The notes under the pieces: generated by a model | Databases searched by the model: none | What the model was told of the DNA's origin: nothing | What the model saw: only the letters and a program-made list of their open reading frames with translations | Assembly: GCF_900156155.1 (NCBI RefSeq) | Contig: NZ_FTMD01000009.1 | Location: 62,001 to 126,000 of the forward strand | Reading direction: 5' to 3' | DNA: 64,000 nt | From: Aromatoleum tolulyticum | Lineage (GTDB): Bacteria > Pseudomonadota > Gammaproteobacteria > Burkholderiales > Rhodocyclaceae | Shown here: positions 1 to 8,389 of the stretch, one piece after another | How positions within the stretch are numbered: the first letter of the stretch is position 1 | Layout of the letters: every line of letters starts with the position of its first letter | Translations under genes and position numbers: made by a program

Positions 1-822
1 GAAGAGCTTGCGGGAATACGGGTGCAGCGGCGCGCGGAAGAAGTCCTCGCGCGCGCCGGTCTCGACCAGCTCGCCCGCGTACATCACGCCGATGCGCTGC
101 GCCATGCGCGCGACGACACCCAGGTCGTGGGTGATCAGCAGCATGCCCATGCCGCGCTCGGCCTGCAGGCGTGCGAGCAGGTCGAGCACCTGGGCCTGGA
201 TCGTCACGTCGAGCGCGGTCGTCGGCTCGTCGGCGATCAGCAGTTCGGGCTCGCCCGCGAGCGCCATCGCGATCATCACGCGCTGCTTCATCCCGCCCGA
301 GAACTGGAAAGGATAGTCGTCCAGCCGCCGCCCGGCGTCGGGAATGCCCACCGCGTCGAGGAGGCGCTGTGCCTCCGCGCGCGCCGCCGCGCCGCGCAGG
401 CCGCGATGGCGCGCCAGCACCTCGCCGATCTGCGTCATCACCGTCATCACCGGGTTGAGGCTGGTCGAGGGCTCCTGGAAGATCATCGCGATCCGCCCGC
501 CGCGCACCTCGCGCATGCCCGCCTCGCTGCGCGCGAGCAGCTCGTCGCCGGCAAAGCGCACCTCGCCGCCGACGATGCGTCCGGCGTCCGGCAGCAGGCG
601 CAGCAGGGCCAGCGCCGTCATCGACTTGCCGCAGCCGGATTCGCCCAGCAGCGCGAAGGTCTCCCCTGCCGCGATCGAGAACCCGACACCATCGACCGGA
701 CGCACGGGCCGTGCGGCGGTGCCGATATGCACGCGCAGTCCCCTCACGTCCAGGAGCGGAACGTCGATCGGTCGGTCCTGCTGCGCAGCCTGCGGTCGGT
801 CGGTTCCGGCGAGTACGGTCAT
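1..822 (-). CDS. Oligopeptide/dipeptide-type ABC transporter ATP-binding protein (3' end cut by window)
   Basis: This is the ATPase subunit of a peptide-type (DppD/OppD-like) importer, acting on the cytoplasmic face of the membrane. The visible 274 codons start at ATG 822. A Walker A motif [10 protein letters not shown] lies near residue 60, Walker B reads [12 protein letters not shown], and the switch region [17 protein letters not shown] follows. The last visible residues, HPYSRKLF, are typical of the OppD/DppD C-terminal region, so perhaps 50 or more residues lie outside the window. No permease or binding-protein gene is visible, so the substrate cannot be named. The family call is firm; peptide specificity is inference only. 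Confidence 0.88.
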   Translation of the reverse strand, partial: MTVLAGTDRPQAAQQDRPIDVPLLDVRGLRVHIGTAARPVRPVDGVGFSIAAGETFALLGESGCGKSMTALALLRLLPDAGRIVGGEVRFAGDELLARSEAGMREVRGGRIAMIFQEPSTSLNPVMTVMTQIGEVLARHRGLRGAAARAEAQRLLDAVGIPDAGRRLDDYPFQFSGGMKQRVMIAMALAGEPELLIADEPTTALDVTIQAQVLDLLARLQAERGMGMLLITHDLGVVARMAQRIGVMYAGELVETGAREDFFRAPLHPYSRKLF

Positions 823-850
823 CGAGGGGGATATCTGCGGAAGTGGATGG

Positions 851-874
851 AAAAAGGGCCGCTTGCGCGGCCCT
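851..874 (-). terminator. Rho-independent terminator after slyD
   Basis: An 8-bp perfect GC stem (AGGGCCGC/GCGGCCCT) with a 4-nt loop is followed on the minus strand by a run of five T. It lies just beyond the slyD stop codon, between slyD and the ABC ATPase gene, and would end the bcp-slyD transcript. Confidence 0.8.
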
Positions 875-901
875 GTGGCACTGCTGCGACCGGTCGGCCG
901 A

Positions 902-1381
902 TCAGTGGTGGTGGCCGCCCGCGCCGTGCACGTGACCGTGCGCCAGCTCCTCGGCGGTCGCCGGACGCACTTCCGCGATGGTCACGTCGAACACCAGCGC
1001 GGTGCCGGCCAGCGGGTGGTTGCCGTCGACGACGACCTTGCCGTCGGCGATGTCGGTGATGCGGTAGATCATTTCCTCCTCGCCGTCGTCGGTGACGCGC
1101 TCGAAGGACATGCCGACCTCGATGTTCTCGGGGAACTGGGTGAGATCCTCGACCAGCACGAGTTCCTCGTCGTAATCGCCGAAGGCATCCTCGGGCTGCA
1201 GCTTGACCGTCAGCTGCTCGCCGACCTTCTTGCCGTGCAGCGCCTCCTCGATGGCGGGGAAGATGCCATCGTAGCCGCCGTGCAGGTAGACCAGCGGCTG
1301 CTGACCATCATCGATCATGTTGCCGTCCGGGTCGACGACGGTGTACTTAAGCGTTACGACGCTGTTCTTGACGATTTCCAT
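902..1381 (-). CDS. slyD: FKBP-type peptidyl-prolyl isomerase, SlyD-like
   Basis: This is a 159-aa cytoplasmic prolyl isomerase and chaperone. The FKBP core with inserted-in-flap domain runs from about residue 5 to 145, with the typical stretches YLHGGYDGIFPAIEEAL and DAFGDYDEELV. The C-terminus is His-rich (AHGHVHGAGGHHH), like the nickel-binding tail of SlyD but short and without cysteines. ATG 1381 (MEIVKNSVV) fits the family; an in-frame upstream ATG at 1432 would add 17 residues without homology character. The start overlaps the 3' end of bcp by 35 bp, so the two are probably co-transcribed and coupled. Confidence 0.9.
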   Translation of the reverse strand: MEIVKNSVVTLKYTVVDPDGNMIDDGQQPLVYLHGGYDGIFPAIEEALHGKKVGEQLTVKLQPEDAFGDYDEELVLVEDLTQFPENIEVGMSFERVTDDGEEEMIYRITDIADGKVVVDGNHPLAGTALVFDVTIAEVRPATAEELAHGHVHGAGGHHH

Positions 1382-1859
1382 TAGCGTTCTCTGTTTCCAG
1401 TTTCCTGACCAGTTCGAAAACCCCCGCCGCATGGCCGCGGGGTGTAACGTCGCGGAGTGCGTGGCGGACGATGCCTTCCTTGTCGATCACGAAGGTCGTC
1501 CGTGCCACACCCATCTTCTTCACACCATCGACTTCCTTGGGCTGCCAGACATCGTAGAGCCGGCACACCTCGGTCTCCACGTCGGAAAGCAGACGTATCG
1601 ACAGACCGTGCTGGTCGCGGAATTCGGCGTGGGTCAGGCAATCGTCGGGACTGACGCCGATGATGATGCAGCCGTAGCGGGCGAAGTCGTCTTCATGATC
1701 GGAGAAGTCGGCCGCCTGCAGGGTGCATCCCGGCGTGTTGTCACGAGGGTAAAAGTAGAGGACCACATGGTGCCTGCCGCGTTCTGCGGCGAGGTCGAAA
1801 TCCTCCATGTCCGCATCCGGCAGCGAAAACGTTGGCGCGATATCACCGATCTGCAACAT
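1347..1859 (-). CDS. bcp: Thiol peroxidase Bcp/PrxQ family
   Basis: This 170-aa peroxiredoxin reduces hydrogen peroxide and organic peroxides in the cytoplasm. The peroxidatic cysteine is Cys45 in the motif DNTPGCTLQ. Many Bcp proteins carry a resolving Cys five residues later, but here that place is Ala50. Other cysteines are present in DDCLTHAEF and EVCRLYD, so resolution must use one of those or an external thiol. A Shine-Dalgarno GGGAGA precedes the ATG. It is the first gene of a bcp-slyD pair divergent from lexA. The C-terminal tail (about 15 residues, NGNRQEQRRNA) is longer than usual and overlaps slyD. Confidence 0.9.
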   Translation of the reverse strand: MLQIGDIAPTFSLPDADMEDFDLAAERGRHHVVLYFYPRDNTPGCTLQAADFSDHEDDFARYGCIIIGVSPDDCLTHAEFRDQHGLSIRLLSDVETEVCRLYDVWQPKEVDGVKKMGVARTTFVIDKEGIVRHALRDVTPRGHAAGVFELVRKLETENANGNRQEQRRNA

Positions 1860-1948
1860 GTGATCTCCCTGACGTCGTTGGATTCTAGCCGAGACACGAA
1901 GCGAACTCTACCCGCGTCTCGCCCGCTTGCGCTACACCGATTTAATGC

Positions 1949-1981
1949 TTGCGGATCAGCACAAGCTGTTTAAAATTACAG
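1949..1981 (+). promoter_or_regulatory. lexA promoter with LexA (SOS) box
   Basis: A -35 TTGCGG (1949-1954) and a -10 TAAAAT (1971-1976) are 16 bp apart. The -10 lies inside a perfect LexA box of E. coli type, CTGT-TTAAAATT-ACAG, at 1966-1981. The box ends 17 bp before the lexA ATG, so LexA would block its own promoter. The predicted transcription start is about 1983, leaving a short leader with the ribosome site CGGAGA. Confidence 0.88.
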
Positions 1982-1998
1982 TTACTCCGGAGAATCCC

Positions 1999-2610
1999 AT
2001 GAGCAGCCGCGACCACAACCTGACCGCCCGCCAGGGCGAAATCCTCGATTTCATCCGCCAGACGGTCGAATCCGAGGGGCGCCCGCCGACGCGCGCCGAA
2101 GTGTGCACGGCGTTCGGCTTCCGCTCGCCGAATGCGGCCGAAAGCCATCTGCGCGCGCTCGCAGCGAAGGGCGCGATCCTGCTCGAGGAAGGGCGGGCGC
2201 GCGGCATCCGCCTTGCCGAAGGGCTCGGCCTGCCGCTGATCGGCCGGGTCGCGGCCGGCAGCCCGATCCTCGCGGTCGAGCACATCGAATCGCGCCACCA
2301 GATCGACCCGGCCCTGTTCTCGCCGCGCGCCGACTACCTGCTGCGCGTACGCGGCATGAGCATGCGCGACGCGGGCATCCTCGACGGCGACCTGCTCGCC
2401 GTGCATCGCAGCCAGGAGGCACGTTCCGGACAGGTCGTGGTCGCCCGCGTCGAGGACGAGGTGACCGTGAAGACCTTCACCAGCAAGGGCCCCATCGTCA
2501 GCCTGCTGCCGGCCAACCCCGATTTCGAGCCCATCGTCGTCGACACCCGCAGCACCCCCCTGACGATCGAGGGGATCGCCGTCGGCCTGGTGCGCAACGG
2601 TTCGCTGTGA
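1999..2610 (+). CDS. lexA: LexA repressor
   Basis: LexA represses SOS genes and cleaves itself when RecA is activated by DNA damage. The 203-aa protein has an N-terminal winged helix (about residues 1-70, [14 protein letters not shown] helix-turn-helix) and a C-terminal S24 peptidase domain. The cleavage bond is Ala86-Gly87 (VAAGSP), and the catalytic dyad is Ser121 (RGMSMRDAG) and Lys158 (VTVKTF). ATG 1999 (MSSRDHN) is chosen because the promoter and LexA box lie directly upstream; an earlier in-frame ATG at 1927 lies upstream of the -35. It heads the lexA-imuA-imuB group and is itself SOS-controlled. Confidence 0.95.
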   Translation: MSSRDHNLTARQGEILDFIRQTVESEGRPPTRAEVCTAFGFRSPNAAESHLRALAAKGAILLEEGRARGIRLAEGLGLPLIGRVAAGSPILAVEHIESRHQIDPALFSPRADYLLRVRGMSMRDAGILDGDLLAVHRSQEARSGQVVVARVEDEVTVKTFTSKGPIVSLLPANPDFEPIVVDTRSTPLTIEGIAVGLVRNGSL

Positions 2611-2655
2611 AGGCTTCCGCGGTGATCCCGATCCCCCTTCAGCCTCCTGCCCCCG

Positions 2656-3378
2656 ATGTCCGCCCTCGCCCAGACTGCCCTCGCCGCCCTGCCGCCCGGC
2701 CTCGTGTGGCAGGCCGACCGGCTCGCGCAGTCGACCGAGGCGGGCATCGCCACCGGCTTTGCGGCGCTCGACGCCCAGCTGCCGGGCGGCGGCTGGCCCC
2801 GTAATGCGCTGATCGAGCTGCTATCCGACAGCCCCGGCATCGGCGAGATCGGACTGCTGCTGCCCGTGCTGCACGCGCTCCCGGCCGACCGCTGGATCGT
2901 CTGGGCCGCGCCGCCCCACCTACCCTACGCCCCAGCCCTCGCCGCGGCGGGGGTGCCGCTCGAACGTTTGCTGCTGCTCCAACCCGACGGCCACGCCGAA
3001 ACCCTGTGGGCGGTCCGGCAGGCGCTGGCCTCGGGCGGCAGCAGCGCCGTGCTCGCCTGGCTGGCGCGCGCGGACACCGCCGCGCTGCGGCGCCTGCAAC
3101 TCGCCGCCGAAAGCTCCGCGACGCCGCTGTTCCTGTTCCGCCCCGCATCCGCCGCACGGCAGCCTTCCCCCGCCGTCCTGCGCCTGCGGCTCGCGGCGCG
3201 CGACGGCGAGCTCGCGGTGGACATCCTCAAGCGGCGCGGACCCGGCCTCGCCGTCCCGCTGCGCCTGTCGCTCCCTCAACGTCCCGGCCTGCGCCGCGCC
3301 CCGGCCCTCAACGATGCTCTGGTTCGCCCTGATCCTGTCCGACCTGCCGCTGCAGGTATTCACGCGCGGCGTGGATGA
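2656..3378 (+). CDS. imuA: ImuA, RecA/SulA-like component of the SOS mutasome
   Basis: ImuA is a 240-aa RecA-fold protein that works with ImuB and DnaE2 in error-prone lesion bypass. It shows the typical N-terminus TGFAALDAQLPGGGWPRNAL, where RecA has its start-of-core region, and then LIELLSDSPGIGEIGLLLP in place of a clean Walker A loop. The rest is Ala/Leu-rich and ends in a basic tail. It begins 45 bp after lexA without a clear ribosome site and overlaps imuB by 65 bp. The LexA box in front of lexA should drive all three genes. Some annotations call such proteins SulA-like; the context favours ImuA. Confidence 0.85.
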   Translation: MSALAQTALAALPPGLVWQADRLAQSTEAGIATGFAALDAQLPGGGWPRNALIELLSDSPGIGEIGLLLPVLHALPADRWIVWAAPPHLPYAPALAAAGVPLERLLLLQPDGHAETLWAVRQALASGGSSAVLAWLARADTAALRRLQLAAESSATPLFLFRPASAARQPSPAVLRLRLAARDGELAVDILKRRGPGLAVPLRLSLPQRPGLRRAPALNDALVRPDPVRPAAAGIHARRG

Positions 3379-4747
3379 GCCGGGCGAACTCGCGGTCGTC
3401 GAACACATTCCCGGCGCGCGCGTGGCGGCGGCGACCCCCGCTGCGCTGGCGCGCGGCGTCGAACCCGGCCAGAACGTGGCCGGCGCACTCGCCGTCGCCC
3501 CGTCGCTGCAGCTGCGCGAGCGCGACCCGGCGCTCGAGGCCGCGACGCTGGCGGAATTCGCCGCGTGGGCCACGCAATTCACGCCCTGCGTCAGCATCGA
3601 CCCGCCCGACGCGCTGGTGCTGGAAACGAGCGGCAGCCTGCGCCTGTTCGGCGGCGTCACGGGGCTGGTGCGGCGCATCCGTTCCGGGCTCGTTCCGCTC
3701 GGACTCGACGCCGCCATCGCCGCCGCCCCGACTCCGCTCGCGGCACGCTGGCTCGCCCGCACGCACCCGGGCCGGCAGATCCGGGCCGCCGCCGAATGGT
3801 GGCGCAAGCTGGACGATCTGCCCGTCGAACTGCTCGGCGACGGCGCCGCAGTGTCCCGTGCCACGCTCGACCTGCTGCACGGCATCGGCGCCCGCCGCAT
3901 CGGCGACGTCGCCCGCCTGCCGCGCGACGGGCTGGCTCGCCGCCAGGCCTCCGGCGTGCTCGACACGCTCGCGCGGGCCCGCGGCGAACGCCCCGACCCG
4001 CGCCTGTGGTTCCTGCCGCCGGAGCGCTTCGAAGCGCGCCTGGTCCTGCCCGCGAGCATGCTGCACACCGAACCGCTGCTGTTCGCCGCGGGAAGGCTGT
4101 TTTCCGGGCTTTCCGCCTGGCTTGCCGCCCGCCATGCCGCGCTCGACCGCTGCTGCCTGCATCTGGAGCACGAGGACCGCCCCGACACGGTGCTGGAGAT
4201 CGTCACCGGCGCGCCGGGGCGCGACGACGGGCGGATGCTGATGCTCGCCCGCGAGCATCTGGCCGCGCTGCAACTGCCCGCACCGGTCGAGGCGCTGCGC
4301 CTCCTCGCCGACAACCCGGTGGTCACCCCCGGGCGCACGCAGGACCTGTTCGGCGATCCCGACAGCGCACGCGATGCCGCCGCCCTGCTGCTCGACCGTC
4401 TGCGCGCCCGCCTGGGGCGCGAGGCGGTACGCACCGTGCATCCGGTTTCCGAGCACCGCCCCGAGCGCGCCTGGCGCCTCGCGGACCCCGGTCGCCCCGC
4501 CCCCCGCAACACCCCGCCGGCCGCCGGTCCCCGCCCCCTGTGGCTGATGAGCGAACCGCGCGCGCTCGAGTCGATCCGCTCGCTGACGCTGCTGCGCGGC
4601 CCCGAACGCATCGAATCGGGTTGGTGGGACGGCGCCGACATGCGTCGCGACTATTACATCGCCCGCACACCCGATGCGGCGCTGTGGTGGGTGTTCGAGC
4701 AGCTCGATCCGCCCGGCGGCTGGTATGTGCATGGTTTTTTTGGCTAA
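3314..4747 (+). CDS. imuB: ImuB, Y-family DNA polymerase-like mutasome protein
   Basis: ImuB is a Y-family polymerase homologue that bridges ImuA, DnaE2 and the beta clamp. The 477-aa protein starts MLWFALILSDLPLQVF, typical of the family. The catalytic acidic residues of active Y-family polymerases are missing: the N-terminal metal-binding motif is replaced by LILSDLPLQ, and the second acidic pair is replaced in LETSGSLRLFGG. It is therefore probably a non-catalytic scaffold, as known for ImuB. A helix-hairpin-helix-like stretch (LDLLHGIGARRIGDVARLP) and the little-finger region follow. The end, YYIARTPDAALWWVFEQ..GGWYVHGFFG, is the usual ImuB terminus. Confidence 0.92.
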   Translation: MLWFALILSDLPLQVFTRGVDEPGELAVVEHIPGARVAAATPAALARGVEPGQNVAGALAVAPSLQLRERDPALEAATLAEFAAWATQFTPCVSIDPPDALVLETSGSLRLFGGVTGLVRRIRSGLVPLGLDAAIAAAPTPLAARWLARTHPGRQIRAAAEWWRKLDDLPVELLGDGAAVSRATLDLLHGIGARRIGDVARLPRDGLARRQASGVLDTLARARGERPDPRLWFLPPERFEARLVLPASMLHTEPLLFAAGRLFSGLSAWLAARHAALDRCCLHLEHEDRPDTVLEIVTGAPGRDDGRMLMLAREHLAALQLPAPVEALRLLADNPVVTPGRTQDLFGDPDSARDAAALLLDRLRARLGREAVRTVHPVSEHRPERAWRLADPGRPAPRNTPPAAGPRPLWLMSEPRALESIRSLTLLRGPERIESGWWDGADMRRDYYIARTPDAALWWVFEQLDPPGGWYVHGFFG

Positions 4748-4807
4748 ACTCGCTTCCCCGCCCCCGGCCCCCGCCGGGCCTCCTTCCCCCCGCCCGCACC
4801 CCATTCC

Positions 4808-6187
4808 TTGAGCGCCCCCGCCTCGTCGCCCGCCTCCTCGTCCGTCATTGCCCGCCAGCTGCTGCATCATGCGTGGCCGGTGCTGGTCGCCCAGATCCTG
4901 TCGATGAGCATGATGATCGCCGACACCGTGATCGTCGGGCGCTACGGCACCGTCGACCTCGCCGCCGTCGCGGTCGGCAGCGGCGTGTACATTTCCATCG
5001 TGATGCTGGTGGTGGGCGTGCTACAGGCGGTCGCGCCGACCGTCGCGCATCATTTCGGCGCCGGCCGCACCGAGCGGATCGGCCCCACCCTGCAGCAAGG
5101 CTTCTGGCTCGCGCTGATGCTCGCCGTGCCCGGCATCGCACTGATGGTCTTCCCCGGCTTCCTGCTGGAACTGAGCAGCGTTCCGCCCGATGTCGACGCG
5201 AAAACCCGCGAATACCTCCTCGCGACGGCCGCGGGCCTGCCCGCCGTGCTGCTGTACCGCACCTTCTACGCCTTCAACAACGCGCTCGGCAAACCGCGCG
5301 TGCTGATGGCGATCAGCTTCGTCGTCACCGCAACCCACGTCCCGCTCGCATGGGCGCTGGTGTATGGCCACCTGTGGCTGCCGCCGCTGGGCGTGCTCGG
5401 CTGTGGCGTGTCGACGGCGATCGTGAACTGGCTCGCCTTCGCCTGCGGCGCCACCTATCTCGCCCGCAATCCCGGCTACCGGCCGTATCGCCTGTTCTCG
5501 CACTGGCGCGGACCGCAGGCCGCGGAAATCCTCGGGCTGCTGCGCCTGGGCGTGCCGATGGGCCTATCGACCTTCATCGAGGTGTCGTCCTTCACGCTGA
5601 TCGCGCTTTTCGCTGCCCGCCTGGGCGCCGAATCCGTTGCCGGCCACCGCGTCGTCGCGAACATCGCCGCGCTGATCTACATGCTTCCGCTGGCGATGTC
5701 GATCGCCGTGCTCGTCCTCGTCGGCCAGGCCGCCGGCGCGCGCGACTGGGCGCGGGCGCGCATGACGATACGGGTGGGCATGATCGTCACCGGCGCACTC
5801 GCGTCGCTCATCGGCGTCGCGCTATGGATTGCGCGCGAGCCGCTCATCGCCCTGTTCTCGGAAGACGTCGCCGTGCGCGCGGTCGGCCTCATGCTGCTGA
5901 TCTACGTCTGCCTCTACCAGCTGTTCGACTCGGTGCAGACCGTCGCGGCGCACGCGCTGCGCGGCTACAAGGTGACCTTCGTGCCGATGCTGATGCACGC
6001 GGTGTGCTTCTGGGGAGTGGGCCTCGCCGGCGGCTACTGGGCGAGCTTCCACGCGCCCTGGCGCACCGCGGGCCCGCACGTCGCCGGCTTCTGGGAGGCG
6101 GGCGTGATGTCGACGACGGTCGCCGCGGTGCTGTTCGGCTGGCTGCTGCGCGCCGTGATGCGGCGCCAGCAAGAGGGAGTTGCCTGA
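4808..6187 (+). CDS. MATE family efflux transporter (NorM-like)
   Basis: This 459-aa inner-membrane protein has about 12 hydrophobic segments and the MATE hallmarks VLVAQILSMSMMIADTVIVGRYGTVDLAAVAVG (read in two parts: TM1 and the loop into TM2) and VSSFTLIALFAARLGAESVAGHRV. MATE proteins export cationic drugs or metabolites using Na+ or H+ gradients. The chosen start is TTG 4808, because no ATG lies near and the N-terminus is otherwise complete; the ribosome site is weak. It follows imuB by 60 bp on the same strand and may be read through from the SOS promoter. Substrate unknown. Confidence 0.88.
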   Translation: MSAPASSPASSSVIARQLLHHAWPVLVAQILSMSMMIADTVIVGRYGTVDLAAVAVGSGVYISIVMLVVGVLQAVAPTVAHHFGAGRTERIGPTLQQGFWLALMLAVPGIALMVFPGFLLELSSVPPDVDAKTREYLLATAAGLPAVLLYRTFYAFNNALGKPRVLMAISFVVTATHVPLAWALVYGHLWLPPLGVLGCGVSTAIVNWLAFACGATYLARNPGYRPYRLFSHWRGPQAAEILGLLRLGVPMGLSTFIEVSSFTLIALFAARLGAESVAGHRVVANIAALIYMLPLAMSIAVLVLVGQAAGARDWARARMTIRVGMIVTGALASLIGVALWIAREPLIALFSEDVAVRAVGLMLLIYVCLYQLFDSVQTVAAHALRGYKVTFVPMLMHAVCFWGVGLAGGYWASFHAPWRTAGPHVAGFWEAGVMSTTVAAVLFGWLLRAVMRRQQEGVA

Positions 6188-6228
6188 GGTCTGCCTGAGG
6201 TCTGCCTGAGGTCCGCAGCGGCGGACGC

Positions 6229-8040
6229 TCAGCTGCCCAGCCAGCCCTCGCGCAGGGTGCGCATCGGCGCCGACACCCGCTTGCCGCTCGCGAGCTTTAC
6301 CGTGTCGGCCGGCGGAGCCGCGAGTTCGGCTGTGAACGTCATCAGCTCGTCGCGACGGAAGGCGTGGATCGTCACCTGCTCGCCCGGCCGGCGGCGCGCG
6401 AGCTGCCCGTCCAGCGAAGCGGCCGTCACCTTGAGCCCATCGACGGCGACGAGCACGTCCCCCGCCGAAAGCCCGCATCGCTGGCCGGGACCGTCGTCGA
6501 ACACGTTCGCGAGCTTCGCCTCGCCATTGCCGCCTGCAAGCTTCACCCCCAGCGATCCTCCCTTCACCGCGGCCTCGGTACGGAATTCGATCCCGAACGG
6601 GCGGAGGAACTCGTCCAGCGGCAGGTCCTCGGTCCCCTCGACCGCGTCCTTCAGCCAGCGCGACAGGCGCCGTCCCGCACCCTTGAGACCCGCTTCCGCG
6701 ACCTCGCCGACCAGCGCGAACAGCCCGTCCTCCGCGACCCCTTCACCGGTCAGGCCGTGCCGCTGCCACAACAGGCGCATGACGTCGTCCAGACTCTTGC
6801 GCCCCGCGCTCGCGGCACGCAGCTGGAGGTCGAGCGCGAGCGCGATCAGGGCGCCTTTCGCGTAATAGCTGACGATCGCGTTCGGCGCATTCTCGTCCTG
6901 GCGGTAGTACTTGATCCACGCATCGAAGGATGATTCGGCGACGCTCTGCTTCAGGCGGCCGCTGCCGCGCAGCACGTTGGACATCGTCTTGCCGAGCAGC
7001 ACGAGGTAGTCCTCCACGCCGATCACGCCCGAACGCACCAGCGCGAGATCATCGTAGTAGGACGTGAAGCCCTCGAACGCCCACAGCAGGCGCGTGTAGT
7101 TCTCAGTGGCGAGGTCGTAGGGCGCGAACGCCGCCGGCTTGATGCGCTTGACGTTCCACGTGTGGAAGTACTCGTGGCTGCACAAGCCTAGGAAGGTCAG
7201 GTAACCGTCGGTCTTCTCGCGCATGCCGACGTACGGCAGGTCGTTGCGGCTCGTCAGCAGTGCGGTCGAGGCGCGGTGCTCGAGCCCGCCGTATCCGTCA
7301 CCGACCACCATCGTGAGGAAGAGATAGCGATCGACCGGGGCGGGCGTGCCGAACAGTTCGATCTGCCACGTGCAGATGCGCGACAGATCAGCGCACAGGC
7401 GTTCGAGGTCGCAGTCGTGGCGCCCCGTGAGGACGACATCGTGGGGCACGCCGGCCGCCTCGAAGCGCCCGTGAGTGAAGCAGCCCATCTCGACCGGGTG
7501 GTCGACCAGTTCGTCGTAGTTTTCCGCGCGGTACAGGCCGAAGCCCATCGCCGGCGCCGCGAGCGGATCCCCGGCCGGACGCCGCAGCGTCGTCGCGACC
7601 TTCCACGTATGCAGCGCCGGACCGTCGGGCGGCAGGATGTCGACATAGCAGGGCTCGTCGGTCTTGCCTTCCACGGCGAGGAACACGCTCGTGCCGTTGA
7701 AGAATCCGTGCGTGGCGTCGAGGTGGGCGGTGCGCACCGAAAGATCCCACGCATACACTTCGTAGCTCAGCGTCAATACCCGCCCGCCCTCGACCGGCGC
7801 CGCGCGCCAGCTGTGCTTGTCGAGCTTTTCCACCGCGACCGGCCGCCCGTTGCATTCCGCGCGCAGCGTGACGATGTTGCGCGCGAATTCGCGGATCATG
7901 TAGCTGCCGGGAATCCACGCGGGAAGGCGAAACACCTGCCCGGCCGGATCGGGGGCGGCGACGGTGCAAGTGACTTCGAAGACGTGGGCCTCCGGACGCG
8001 CAGGAGCGATGGCGTACGACACGCGGGGCTGGTGGGGCAT
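6229..8040 (-). CDS. M61 family peptidase (glycyl aminopeptidase-like) with PDZ domain
   Basis: This is a 603-aa zinc metallopeptidase related to glycyl aminopeptidases. The zinc motif is HEYFH at residues 289-293 within CSHEYFHTWNVKRIKP, and the third ligand is likely the Glu of WAFEGFTSYYDD. The N-terminal half is the M61 beta-rich domain (YAIAPARPEAHVFEV, LPAWIPGSYMIREFARNI). A PDZ domain occupies about residues 500-580 (SLGVKLAGG, GPGQRCGLSAGDVLVAVDG). No export signal is evident, so it is probably cytoplasmic. ATG 8040 (MPHQPRVSY) is chosen; the upstream in-frame extension to 8130 is rich in Arg and unlike the family. Confidence 0.9.
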   Translation of the reverse strand: MPHQPRVSYAIAPARPEAHVFEVTCTVAAPDPAGQVFRLPAWIPGSYMIREFARNIVTLRAECNGRPVAVEKLDKHSWRAAPVEGGRVLTLSYEVYAWDLSVRTAHLDATHGFFNGTSVFLAVEGKTDEPCYVDILPPDGPALHTWKVATTLRRPAGDPLAAPAMGFGLYRAENYDELVDHPVEMGCFTHGRFEAAGVPHDVVLTGRHDCDLERLCADLSRICTWQIELFGTPAPVDRYLFLTMVVGDGYGGLEHRASTALLTSRNDLPYVGMREKTDGYLTFLGLCSHEYFHTWNVKRIKPAAFAPYDLATENYTRLLWAFEGFTSYYDDLALVRSGVIGVEDYLVLLGKTMSNVLRGSGRLKQSVAESSFDAWIKYYRQDENAPNAIVSYYAKGALIALALDLQLRAASAGRKSLDDVMRLLWQRHGLTGEGVAEDGLFALVGEVAEAGLKGAGRRLSRWLKDAVEGTEDLPLDEFLRPFGIEFRTEAAVKGGSLGVKLAGGNGEAKLANVFDDGPGQRCGLSAGDVLVAVDGLKVTAASLDGQLARRRPGEQVTIHAFRRDELMTFTAELAAPPADTVKLASGKRVSAPMRTLREGWLGS

Positions 8041-8112
8041 CGGCAATTCCGCAGAACGAAGCAAACCGTCGATTCTAGCTGCAGCAGAGCGCATCCGACG
8101 ACCCACAAGTAC

Positions 8113-8357
8113 GTTGTGTCGATGCCTCATTTTTGCGCAGAAGCAACATTTCCTTTCGCATCAGCCCTCTGCGACGCATCCCCACAAGTTGTCCACAGGA
8201 CTGCCCACGCCGGATGGGGATAAGGAGGGACTTTCCCACAACGCGTGTTGCGCAAATGCCTCATTTTTGTGCAGGCACAACATTTCCTTGTGCGTCAGTA
8301 CCCTGCAGCGCATCCCCACAAGTTGTCCACAAGACTGCCCACGCCGCATGGGGATAA
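8113..8357. repeat. Two 111-bp direct repeats with DnaA-box-like motifs
   Basis: Copy 1 is 8113-8223 and copy 2 is 8247-8357; they align without gaps with 18 mismatches (about 84% identity) and a 134-bp period. Each copy holds CATCCCCACAAGTTGTCCAC, which includes TTGTCCACA (one change from the DnaA box TTATCCACA), and ends in TGGGGATAA (reverse TTATCCCCA, also one change). The repeat fills most of the 349-bp gap between the M61 peptidase start (8040) and the kinase stop (8390). I see no gene in this gap. Confidence 0.85.
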
Positions 8358-8389
8358 ACGCATCGCTGCCGGAAAACACCCTGCCGGCG

